From Dokdonia sp. (GTDB lineage Bacteria > Bacteroidota > Bacteroidia > Flavobacteriales > Flavobacteriaceae), in the NCBI GenBank assembly GCA_020630915.1, contig JAHDIF010000001.1:292786-356785 (forward strand): DNA of 64,000 nucleotides. The letters are read 5' to 3'. The notes beneath the pieces were generated by a model that made no database searches, was not told the DNA's origin, and was given only the letters and a program-made list of their open reading frames with translations. Both the position numbers and the translations under genes were made by a program. The first letter of the stretch is position 1, and each line of letters opens with the position of its first letter. This document shows positions 45,043 to 52,440 of this stretch, piece by piece.

Positions 45043-45055
45043 ACGAAAACGTTGT
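45043..45055. promoter_or_regulatory. Putative LacI operator between lacI and GH32 genes
   Basis: ACGAAAACGTTGT is centred on AACGTT with the central CG of LacI-family operators and shares ACGAAAnCGTT with the susC upstream site. It overlaps a TTG (45052-45054) that may be the -33 element of the GH32 promoter (TATCTTTC at 45079-45086; spacer 24 bp, longer than usual). Confidence 0.45.
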
Positions 45056-45105
45056 AATCTTAATAAGTATTAATTTTCTATCTTTCAATGATCAATTATA
45101 CCTCC

Positions 45106-46653
45106 ATGAAGCCCTATTTATTACTTTTTATGAGCCTCGCCTTATTAGGCTGTAAGCAAGAAGTTTCAAAAAATTCTGACGAACAAGAAACTGAGGTTGT
45201 AGAAGAACGCTTTCGCGAAAGCTACCGCCCACAATACCACTTCACACCACCAGAAAAATGGATGAACGACCCCAACGGGCTACTCTATCACAACGGAACC
45301 TACCACCTTTTTTACCAATACTATCCAGAAGATATCGTTTGGGGGCCTATGCACTGGGGGCACGCTACAAGTGCAGATATGATCTCTTGGGAGCACAAAC
45401 CCATCGCATTATATCCCGATGAGCTAGGTCTTATTTTTTCGGGAAGTGCCGTCATGGATACAAAAAATACGTCTGGACTAGGCACTCCAGAAAATCCGCC
45501 TATGGTTGCTATTTTTACCTATCACCTTATGGCTGGGGAGAAAGCAGGTAGTAAAGATTTCCAGACACAAGGCATAGCCTACAGTCTGGATGAAGGTGAT
45601 ACTTGGACCAAATATGAGGGCAATCCTGTTATTGGTAACGAAGGTATTAAAGACTTTAGAGACCCTAAAGTACTCTGGCACGAAGCATCTCAAAAATGGA
45701 TAATGGCACTTGTAGCAGGAGATCACGTAAAATTTTACAATAGCCCCAATTTAAAAGAATGGAACTTGGTTAGTGAGTTTGGCAAAAACCAAGGTGCTCA
45801 CGGCGGCGTTTGGGAATGTCCAGACCTATTTCCACTCTTAGTAGCTGGCCGTGATGAGACTAAATGGGTATTGCTGGTAAGTATGAATCCAGGCGCACCT
45901 AATGGCGGCTCTGGTACCCAGTATTTTGTAGGGAATTTTGATGGCACCCAGTTCACGACTAATCAAAAAAGTCCAAAATGGCTGGATTACGGTATGGATA
46001 ATTATGCCGGGGTGACCTACAATGGCTTGCCTGATGATCAACGCACCTTTATAGGCTGGATGAGTAACTGGAACTATGCGCGAGACACGCCTACAGAGGT
46101 GTGGAGGAGTGCCATGACGCTTCCGCGAAAGTTAACACTAGCCAAAAACAACAAAGACTACTACCTTAAAAATTATCCGCTCAAAGCAATAGACGAGTAT
46201 AGTTATGCAACCGTAACACACGACACGATGAAACATAATATGTCGTTATCTAGTGCAAGCTTTAATAAAATGCGTCTAGATTTTGAAATACCTGGAAAGC
46301 TAGATGACTTCACTCTTAATTTTACCAATGTGGAGAAAAACTCATTGAAAGTGGGTTACAAAAAGGCAGACAATACCTTTTTTGTAGACCGACGTAAATC
46401 TGGTAAAGTTGCCTTTGAACCTAGTTTTGGGGCAGCCATGCACACAGCACCTGCTATAGAAAAAACGCTTACCAATACGAAGTTCTCCATTTTTATGGAC
46501 GAGTCTTCTATAGAGTTTTTTGTAAATCAAGGAGAAACTGTTCTGACAGATCAAATCTTTCCAGACACGCCCTTTACAGCCATGACATTTACCAGCAATG
46601 GGCAAACCATTGCGCCGCTTAAAGTTAGTAAGGTGAAGAGAATATGGGATTGA
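45106..46653 (+). CDS. GH32 beta-fructosidase lipoprotein
   Basis: 515 residues from Met at 45106, which gives a proper lipobox (LLGC, Cys16); an upstream in-frame Met at 45088 is less likely. GH32 residues: nucleophile D55 in KWMNDPNG, transition-state D186 in FRDPKV, acid/base E237 in WECPDL. C-terminal beta-sandwich to the end. Hydrolyses fructans or sucrose on the cell surface. With the MFS transporter and fructokinase downstream it forms a fructose/sucrose-use set. The palindrome encodes RFRES immediately before the conserved catalytic domain. Confidence 0.92.
   Translation: MKPYLLLFMSLALLGCKQEVSKNSDEQETEVVEERFRESYRPQYHFTPPEKWMNDPNGLLYHNGTYHLFYQYYPEDIVWGPMHWGHATSADMISWEHKPIALYPDELGLIFSGSAVMDTKNTSGLGTPENPPMVAIFTYHLMAGEKAGSKDFQTQGIAYSLDEGDTWTKYEGNPVIGNEGIKDFRDPKVLWHEASQKWIMALVAGDHVKFYNSPNLKEWNLVSEFGKNQGAHGGVWECPDLFPLLVAGRDETKWVLLVSMNPGAPNGGSGTQYFVGNFDGTQFTTNQKSPKWLDYGMDNYAGVTYNGLPDDQRTFIGWMSNWNYARDTPTEVWRSAMTLPRKLTLAKNNKDYYLKNYPLKAIDEYSYATVTHDTMKHNMSLSSASFNKMRLDFEIPGKLDDFTLNFTNVEKNSLKVGYKKADNTFFVDRRKSGKVAFEPSFGAAMHTAPAIEKTLTNTKFSIFMDESSIEFFVNQGETVLTDQIFPDTPFTAMTFTSNGQTIAPLKVSKVKRIWD
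45209..45222. repeat. GCTTTCGCGAAAGC palindrome, copy 13
   Basis: Perfect copy in the GH32 gene, read as RFRES in the linker before the catalytic domain. Confidence 0.97.
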
Positions 46654-46725
46654 GATTGAAATCGAAAACGAAGTTGAAAACCAAATCGAAGGCTCACCAA
46701 TGAAATTGTATTAGTTACCAATTAG

Positions 46726-46745
46726 ATTTCCGCCTTCGCGGAAAT
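46726..46745. repeat. ATTTCCGC-CTTC-GCGGAAAT hairpin
   Basis: A perfect 8-bp inverted repeat with a 4-nt loop, 12 bp before the MFS start codon. It could fold in the message and modulate translation or be another dispersed palindrome. The rest of the 104-bp gap is a degenerate GAA/ATCG-rich tract. Confidence 0.6.
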
Positions 46746-46757
46746 GAAAAGAAGCAT

Positions 46758-48104
46758 ATGAAAGAAATTACAAAATGGAGTATTACCGTTGCCCTCGCAG
46801 GATTTTTGTTTGGGTTTGATACGGTCGTAATAAGTGGGGCAAACCAGCCTATTCAGCAACTGTGGGAAACCTCACCTTTGTTTCACGGTACTTTTATTAT
46901 GAGTATGGCGCTTTGGGGAACCGTAATAGGTTCGCTACTTGGAGGAATTCCAACTAAAAAATTGGGTAGAAAAAAGACCTTATTCTGGATAGGGATCTTG
47001 TTCTTTATCTCTGCTATAGGGTGTGCTTTTGCGCAAGACCCATACTTATTCTCGTTCTTTAGATTAATAGGCGGTATAGGTGTTGGGGTTTCTTCTGTCG
47101 CGGCGCCTATTTATATTTCTGAGATAACTGCCGCGAATAATCGTGGTAAACTTACCGCCTTATATCAATTTTGTATTGTATTTGGAATTCTTATTGCTTT
47201 TGTCTCTAACTGGTTGCTCAAAGATTTTGATGGTGCTAACGACTGGCGGTGGATGCTAGGGGTAGAAGCGATTCCTGCACTGCTATATACTTTTATGGTG
47301 ATGAAGGTTCCCAATAGTCCAAGATGGCTTGCCTTACAGAAAAAAGATGATACAGGTGCCTTAAGCGTATTGAGCATTATTTATGGCGAAAAGGAAGCCA
47401 CTTCTAAACTGGCAGAAATTAAAACAGATTTCAACCCTTCTGAAACCCGTGAAAAACTCTTCCAGAAAAAGTACAGTCGTGTGCTATGGCTTGGTTTTCT
47501 CATTGCACTTTTTAATCAACTTTCGGGAATTAATTTTGTCCTGTACTATGCACCTCAAATACTAGAGCAAGCAGGACTGGGCGGTGCCGAATCGTTATTT
47601 AACTCCATTGCCATTGGGATTGTAAATCTAGTCTTTACCTTACTGGGTGTGCGGCTTATAGACAAGCTAGGACGACGTCAGCTCATTATTATAGGTTCTG
47701 TAGGCTACATAGTGAGTCTTGCTATGGTGGGTATTTGCTTCCAGATGAATTTAAGCCCCACATTACTACTCACTTTTATTTGCTTGTTTGTAGCATCGCA
47801 CGCGATTGGTCAAGGTGCTGTTATATGGGTATTTCTCTCAGAAATTTACCCTAATCGCGTGCGAGCATTCGGGCAATCTTGGGGCACGAGTACGCACTGG
47901 GTTTTTGCAGCGATCATTACCTTAATTACTCCATTTTTTATTGATGAAACCGCGGGGATTATGAGAGATAATCTTTGGAATATTTATTATTTCTTTGCAG
48001 CCATGATGGTATTACAATTAATATGGGCATTTACAAAAATGCCAGAAACAAAAGGAGTTTCTTTAGAACAACTAGAAAAAGAATTAGTAGATAGTAATGA
48101 GTAA
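46758..48104 (+). CDS. MFS sugar transporter (sugar porter family)
   Basis: 448 residues, twelve transmembrane helices. Sugar-porter signatures: GFLFGFDTVVISGA (16-29) in helix 1, KLGRKKTLF after helix 2, PNSPRWLALQKK at the end of helix 6, and PETKGVSLEQLE after helix 12. Imports a monosaccharide or sucrose by proton symport in the inner membrane. Lies between GH32 and a PfkB kinase that overlaps its 3' end by 8 bp, so fructose is the likely cargo. Confidence 0.9.
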   Translation: MKEITKWSITVALAGFLFGFDTVVISGANQPIQQLWETSPLFHGTFIMSMALWGTVIGSLLGGIPTKKLGRKKTLFWIGILFFISAIGCAFAQDPYLFSFFRLIGGIGVGVSSVAAPIYISEITAANNRGKLTALYQFCIVFGILIAFVSNWLLKDFDGANDWRWMLGVEAIPALLYTFMVMKVPNSPRWLALQKKDDTGALSVLSIIYGEKEATSKLAEIKTDFNPSETREKLFQKKYSRVLWLGFLIALFNQLSGINFVLYYAPQILEQAGLGGAESLFNSIAIGIVNLVFTLLGVRLIDKLGRRQLIIIGSVGYIVSLAMVGICFQMNLSPTLLLTFICLFVASHAIGQGAVIWVFLSEIYPNRVRAFGQSWGTSTHWVFAAIITLITPFFIDETAGIMRDNLWNIYYFFAAMMVLQLIWAFTKMPETKGVSLEQLEKELVDSNE

Positions 48105-48984
48105 ACCACCTAAAATTGCCTGCTATGGCGAAATCCTTTGGGATGTCTTTCCAGATCAAAAAAGATTAGGCGGCGCCCCGCTTAATGTTGCCTTGCGTTT
48201 GCACTCTTTTGGGGCAGATGTCACAATGATATCTGCAGTAGGGAAAGATGCGCTGGGTAAGGAAGCCCTTTCTGAAATTGACGATGCAACCTTAGGCACT
48301 TCTTTTATACAGAAAGTGGCAACACCTACAGGACAGGTAACCGTGACCTTAGATGCAAAAGGCAGTGCCTCTTATGATATTGAAGCCAATGCCGCTTGGG
48401 ACGATATTAAAGCTACAGAAGCTGGGCTAACAGCTGTAAAAGAGGCAGATGCGTTGGTTATTGGGAGTCTTGCTTTTCGCGAAAGCGTAAACCTGCAAGC
48501 CATAGAAGCCTTTATAGAAAAATCTTCGTTTACGGTTTTTGACCTCAACCTGCGTGCTCCGCATTACGATCTTGAGATTGTAGTAGGCCTTATGGAAGCC
48601 GCAGATATGATTAAGCTTAATGATGAAGAAATGGAGCTCGTCGTGATTGCGATGGGTATAGAAGGTGAGACGCTGGCAGACGAGCTCAAACAACTTAGCG
48701 CGATGACAGAAACTCCTACTATTTGTGTAACGATGGGGTCTGAAGGTGCCATATTATATCACAAAGGCGGCGTGCACGAGCAAATAGGTTTTCCTGCAAA
48801 AGTGGTAGATACCGTAGGTGCAGGAGACAGTTTTCTGGCGACACTTATTTACGGCTTACTCACAAACGAAACTCCAGAAGATGCGCTAGAAGTAGCTTGT
48901 GCAGTAGGAAGTCTTGTGGCGAGTAAGGGGGGCGCAAATTGCAAAGTGTATCCAGAAGAGATAGATGCCTTACTGCCAGAATAA
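48097..48984 (+). CDS. PfkB-family fructokinase
   Basis: 295 residues. N-terminal CYGEILWDVFPDQKRLGGAP (8-27) with the substrate-binding GG motif, and C-terminal VDTVGAGDSFLATL (about 241-254), the ATP-site anion hole with catalytic Asp. Wording fits bacterial fructokinase, phosphorylating fructose to fructose 6-phosphate. Overlaps the transporter by 8 bp. A 12-bp partial palindrome (TTTCGCGAAAGC, 48475-48486) encodes FRES near residue 128. Ends before a strong hairpin terminator. Confidence 0.9.
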   Translation: MSKPPKIACYGEILWDVFPDQKRLGGAPLNVALRLHSFGADVTMISAVGKDALGKEALSEIDDATLGTSFIQKVATPTGQVTVTLDAKGSASYDIEANAAWDDIKATEAGLTAVKEADALVIGSLAFRESVNLQAIEAFIEKSSFTVFDLNLRAPHYDLEIVVGLMEAADMIKLNDEEMELVVIAMGIEGETLADELKQLSAMTETPTICVTMGSEGAILYHKGGVHEQIGFPAKVVDTVGAGDSFLATLIYGLLTNETPEDALEVACAVGSLVASKGGANCKVYPEEIDALLPE

Positions 48985-49010
48985 ATTGTGCTAAGCAACT
49001 TTGTTATAAC

Positions 49011-49044
49011 AAAAAACCCTTCGGAAAAATCGAAGGGTTTTTTT
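49011..49044. terminator. Bidirectional intrinsic terminator
   Basis: AAAAAACCCTTCG pairs with CGAAGGGTTTTTT around a 7-nt loop; T-runs on both strands. It can end the fructokinase operon (+) and the tRNA-Leu transcript (-), whose 3' end is at 49046. Confidence 0.9.
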
Positions 49045-49045
49045 G

Positions 49046-49127
49046 TGCGGATGACAGGAATCGAACCTGCACGCCGTGAAGCACTAGATCCTAAGTCTAG
49101 CATGTCTACCAGTTCCATCACATCCGC
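49046..49127 (-). tRNA. tRNA-Leu, anticodon UAG
   Basis: On the - strand an 82-nt cloverleaf: acceptor GCGGATG/CATCCGC with discriminator A, D-arm with TGGTAGAC, anticodon stem CTAGA/TCTAG around the loop CTTAGGA (anticodon TAG), a long class-II variable arm, and a T-arm GCAGGTTCGATTCCTGT. CCA is not encoded. A -7 promoter element lies 27 bp upstream. Confidence 0.95.
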
Positions 49128-49153
49128 AGACATCGTTACTTGATAACGGGGTG

Positions 49154-49161
49154 CAAATATA
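49154..49161 (-). promoter_or_regulatory. -7 element TATATTTG for tRNA-Leu
   Basis: The - strand reads TATATTTG, exact to TAnnTTTG, with a TTG 15 bp further upstream (a short spacer). Placed about 27 bp before the mature tRNA 5' end. Confidence 0.6.
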
Positions 49162-49217
49162 AATAAACTTACTTTTCAAAAATAATTTTTATGCAAAATT
49201 TTCATTTGGTAAAATCG

Positions 49218-49225
49218 TATTTTTG
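49218..49225 (+). promoter_or_regulatory. -7 element TATTTTTG for the M20 dipeptidase
   Basis: Exact TAnnTTTG match 16 bp before the ATG, implying a nearly leaderless message. No TTG at the normal spacing. Confidence 0.45.
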
Positions 49226-49241
49226 AGTCAAATATAATTTT

Positions 49242-50633
49242 ATGCAAACCATACAAGAATATATAACTTCACACAAGGATCGTTTTATTAACGAATTGAT
49301 AGAATTATTAAAGATTCCTAGTGTGAGTGCAGATAGCGCTTTCGCGAAAGCGACCAAACAAACAGCCACTGCTGTAGCCGATAGTTTACGTGCTGCAGGT
49401 TGTGACACAGTAGAAATATGTGAAACCCCAGGATACCCTATTGTTTACGCCGAAAAAATAATAGACCCTAATTTACCAACGGTACTTGTTTATGGTCATT
49501 ATGATGTGCAACCACCAGATCCATTAGATCTATGGACCTCGCCACCATTTGAACCTGTGATCATAAAAACAGACAAGCATCCTGACGGAGCTATTTTTGC
49601 ACGTGGTGCCTGTGATGATAAAGGTCAAATGTATATGCACGTAAAGGCGATGGAATATATGACCGCAAACAATACACTCCCTTGCAATGTGAAGTTTATG
49701 ATAGAGGGCGAAGAAGAAGTAGGCAGTGTGAACCTCGCTTGGTATGTAGAACGCAACCAAGAAAAACTCGCTAATGATGTGATCCTAATATCGGATACGG
49801 GTATGATTGCAAATGATATCCCGAGTATTACCACAGGACTGCGAGGATTAAGCTATGTAGAGGTAGAAGTAACAGGGCCTAATCGTGATTTGCATTCAGG
49901 ACTGTATGGCGGTGCTGTGGCAAACCCTATTAACGTACTAGCCAAAATGATTGGTTCCCTACACGATGAGAATAATCACATTACCGTTAAAGGGTTTTAT
50001 GATAAGGTAGAAGAACTCACCCAAGCTGAAAGAGCTAAAATGGGAGAAGCGCCTTTCTCTTTAGAAAACTATAAAAAAGCACTAGATATAGATGCCGTGT
50101 ATGGTGAGAAAGGATATACTACTAATGAACGTAACTCCATACGCCCAACGCTAGATGTAAATGGGATTTGGGGCGGCTACACCGGCGAAGGAGCAAAAAC
50201 AGTTATTGCCAGCAAGGCTTATGCAAAAATCTCTATGCGTCTTGTACCTAACCAAGATTGGGAAGAAATTACGGAGCTTTTCAAGGCACATTTTGAGAGC
50301 ATCGCTCCCGCGGGAGTAAAAGTAAAAGTGACCCCTCATCACGGCGGACAGGGCTATGTGACGCCTATAGATAGCATCGGGTATCAGGCCGCAGAGAAAG
50401 CCTATGAACAAACTTTTGGGAAGACACCTATACCACAACGCAGTGGTGGCAGTATCCCTATTGTTGCTTTGTTTGAAAAAGAATTAAAAAGCAAAACGAT
50501 ACTTATGGGGTTTGGGTTAGATAGTGATGCAATACACTCGCCTAATGAACATTTTGGAATTTGGAATTATCTAAAAGGGATTGAGACCATACCGCATTTT
50601 TATAAGTATTTTACAGAGTTAAGTACTTCATAA
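49242..50633 (+). CDS. M20-family dipeptidase
   Basis: 463 residues. Metal-site motifs of M20 peptidases: YGHYDVQPPDP (about 85-95), FARGACDDKGQ (about 118-128, bridging Asp), and IEGEEEVGS (about 150-158, catalytic Glu pair), plus HSGLYGG in the lid domain. Cytoplasmic di-zinc peptidase cleaving dipeptides. Stands alone, with a terminator after it. The palindrome encodes SAFAKAT near residue 32, between the first helix and the next. Confidence 0.9.
   Translation: MQTIQEYITSHKDRFINELIELLKIPSVSADSAFAKATKQTATAVADSLRAAGCDTVEICETPGYPIVYAEKIIDPNLPTVLVYGHYDVQPPDPLDLWTSPPFEPVIIKTDKHPDGAIFARGACDDKGQMYMHVKAMEYMTANNTLPCNVKFMIEGEEEVGSVNLAWYVERNQEKLANDVILISDTGMIANDIPSITTGLRGLSYVEVEVTGPNRDLHSGLYGGAVANPINVLAKMIGSLHDENNHITVKGFYDKVEELTQAERAKMGEAPFSLENYKKALDIDAVYGEKGYTTNERNSIRPTLDVNGIWGGYTGEGAKTVIASKAYAKISMRLVPNQDWEEITELFKAHFESIAPAGVKVKVTPHHGGQGYVTPIDSIGYQAAEKAYEQTFGKTPIPQRSGGSIPIVALFEKELKSKTILMGFGLDSDAIHSPNEHFGIWNYLKGIETIPHFYKYFTELSTS
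49338..49351. repeat. GCTTTCGCGAAAGC palindrome, copy 14
   Basis: Perfect copy in the M20 dipeptidase gene, read as AFAKA. Confidence 0.97.
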
Positions 50634-50653
50634 AAAGAACCTAATAAAATCAT

Positions 50654-50692
50654 AAAAGACTTTCTTGTTGACACAAATAAGAAGGTCTTTTC
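50654..50692 (+). terminator. Intrinsic terminator after the dipeptidase
   Basis: AAAAGAC-T-TTCTT pairs with AAGAA-G-GTCTTTT around a 12-nt loop, ending in Ts. Confidence 0.75.
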
Positions 50693-50724
50693 TATTTTAG
50701 TACGATCACTAACTATCCAATCCA

Positions 50725-51975
50725 ATGTTATTAAGTCAAGAATATCGTGAGAACTGGTCAACCGGTTCTAAAATTATTTTTCGTTTTTTCTTTCTCTATT
50801 TCGGGCTGTATATCCTCTTTATGTTTTTAGGAAATAGTCTATTTGCTGGATTATTTAAATGGGTAGGAAGCGCTATTGTAAAAAGCGAGGGAAGGCTAGA
50901 GTATTTTCCAACAGGAAGCGGAGATACCACAATGGCATACATAAGTTTATTGGTACAAACAGTTCTCTCTATTGTTGGAACGGTCATTTGGAGCGTTCTA
51001 GATAGAAAACGTGTTTCCTATAATAAATCATTCTATTGGTTTCTAGTATTTGTGCGTGTTTTTCTCATATTTTTTTTATTAAGCTATGGGTTTGCTAAGA
51101 TGTATAAAACACAGTTTAGTGACCCTTCACTTACTCGATTATTACAGCCCGTGGGTGATATGTCACCTATGGGACTTGCTTGGACTTATATGGGTCATAG
51201 CGAAGGATTTAATCTCGTGGTTGGTTTTTTTGAGGCATTGGGCGGGCTCTTATTAATTCCTCGTCGTACCCAAACACTAGGAGCGCTTATAGCTTCTGGT
51301 GTTATGTTTCAGATATTTTTAATGAATATGTTTTTTGACATTCCGGTTAAAATATTTTCATTCCATCTATTGTTAATGACATTATTTATTCTTAGTACCG
51401 ATTCTAAACGCTTCATACGATTGTTTATTAAAAACAAATCAACTGAGGCTAGCGTATATTTTAATCCTATAAATGACGAACTCTACCACAAAATTATTTT
51501 TTGGTTTAAAGTGAGTGCAACTCTTATCCTTATAGTATTCATGGGGTACCAAGGATATACTCGTGAGAGAGGTGCTTATGGCGATAAAAGAATAAAACCT
51601 CCACTTTATGGGATTTGGGAAGTGCAACACTTCTCCAGAAACAAGGATACCATCCCACCCGTACTTACAGATTCTACTCGCTGGCGCTATCTCATTGTAG
51701 ACTGGAAAGATAGAGCGGTAATTCAATATATGAATGGAAAAAAGGAGTACATAGATTTTAAGCCCGATAGTTTACGTACTACTGCTAAAATTAAATCCTA
51801 CAACTGGTCTCAAGAGCAGATGTTTATACTAGAAAAAAAGGATAGTCTCCTGCAGTTACAAGGAAAGATATACGCTAACGATATTAAAATGAAACTCAAG
51901 GAAAAAGATCTCACGCAATTTGAGTTGACCAACAGAAGTTTTCATTGGGTAAATGAATACCCATATAATAGGTAA
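50725..51975 (+). CDS. DoxX-like membrane protein with exported C-terminal domain
   Basis: 416 residues. About eight hydrophobic helices in residues 17-290, including LLSYGFAKMYKTQF and GFFEALGGLLLIPRRTQTLG, which recall DoxX/DoxD-like four-helix bundles. A soluble tail from about 285 (PPLYGIWEVQHFSRNKDTIP and strands such as RWRYLIVDWKDRAVIQYM) looks like a lipocalin-like beta domain. Role unknown, perhaps a membrane redox or stress protein. Followed by the BlaI/BlaR1-like pair, after a 93-bp gap with its own operators. Confidence 0.7.
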   Translation: MLLSQEYRENWSTGSKIIFRFFFLYFGLYILFMFLGNSLFAGLFKWVGSAIVKSEGRLEYFPTGSGDTTMAYISLLVQTVLSIVGTVIWSVLDRKRVSYNKSFYWFLVFVRVFLIFFLLSYGFAKMYKTQFSDPSLTRLLQPVGDMSPMGLAWTYMGHSEGFNLVVGFFEALGGLLLIPRRTQTLGALIASGVMFQIFLMNMFFDIPVKIFSFHLLLMTLFILSTDSKRFIRLFIKNKSTEASVYFNPINDELYHKIIFWFKVSATLILIVFMGYQGYTRERGAYGDKRIKPPLYGIWEVQHFSRNKDTIPPVLTDSTRWRYLIVDWKDRAVIQYMNGKKEYIDFKPDSLRTTAKIKSYNWSQEQMFILEKKDSLLQLQGKIYANDIKMKLKEKDLTQFELTNRSFHWVNEYPYNR

Positions 51976-52002
51976 GCCATCTATTTTTGGAAAATATTAC
52001 GC

Positions 52003-52043
52003 TCTACATTTGTAGAATTAAATAATTATTCTACATTTGTAGA
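52003..52043 (+). promoter_or_regulatory. Twin BlaI-type operators overlapping -7 elements
   Basis: TCTACATTTGTAGA occurs twice, at 52003-52016 and 52030-52043, centres 27 bp apart; TACAnnTGTA is the BlaI/MecI operator form. Each contains TACATTTG, an exact -7 TAnnTTTG match, and the TTG in the first (52010-52012) is 19 bp from the second -7. Repressor binding would thus cover the promoter. A weaker TACGTA half lies at 52056-52061. Confidence 0.75.
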
Positions 52044-52068
52044 GTTAATTCTAAATACGTAGAGCAAC

Positions 52069-52440
52069 ATGTCACTTTCAACTGCCGAAGAACAACTCAT
52101 GCAACTCCTCTGGAAACGGGAGAAGGCTTTTATGAAAGATCTGATAGAAGAATACCCAGATCCTAAACCTGCAACTACAACTATTGCCACGCTACTCAAA
52201 CGCATGCAAGACAAAAAATTTGTAGACTATAAGCAATATGGTCGTTCTAGAGAATACTATCCGCTTGTAAAGAAAACAGACTATTTCTCAAAGCACGTTA
52301 ATGGCCTTATTAAAAACTTCTTTAATGACAGTGCAGGACAGTTTGCTTCTTTCTTTACGCGAGAGACCGATCTTTCTCAAAAAGAACTTAAAGAATTAAG
52401 AGAGATCATAGATAGCCAACTTAAAACCAAGCAATCATGA
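52069..52440 (+). CDS. BlaI/MecI/CopY-family repressor
   Basis: 123 residues. Winged helix with AEEQLMQLLWKREKAFMKDL (6-25) and TTTIATLLKRMQDKKFVDYK (about 36-55), then a dimerisation helix region to the end. Represses its own promoter through the two TCTACATTTGTAGA sites just upstream and is inactivated by the membrane protease encoded next, whose start overlaps its stop (ATGA). Not evidence of beta-lactam resistance; such pairs in Bacteroidota control many functions. Confidence 0.92.
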   Translation: MSLSTAEEQLMQLLWKREKAFMKDLIEEYPDPKPATTTIATLLKRMQDKKFVDYKQYGRSREYYPLVKKTDYFSKHVNGLIKNFFNDSAGQFASFFTRETDLSQKELKELREIIDSQLKTKQS

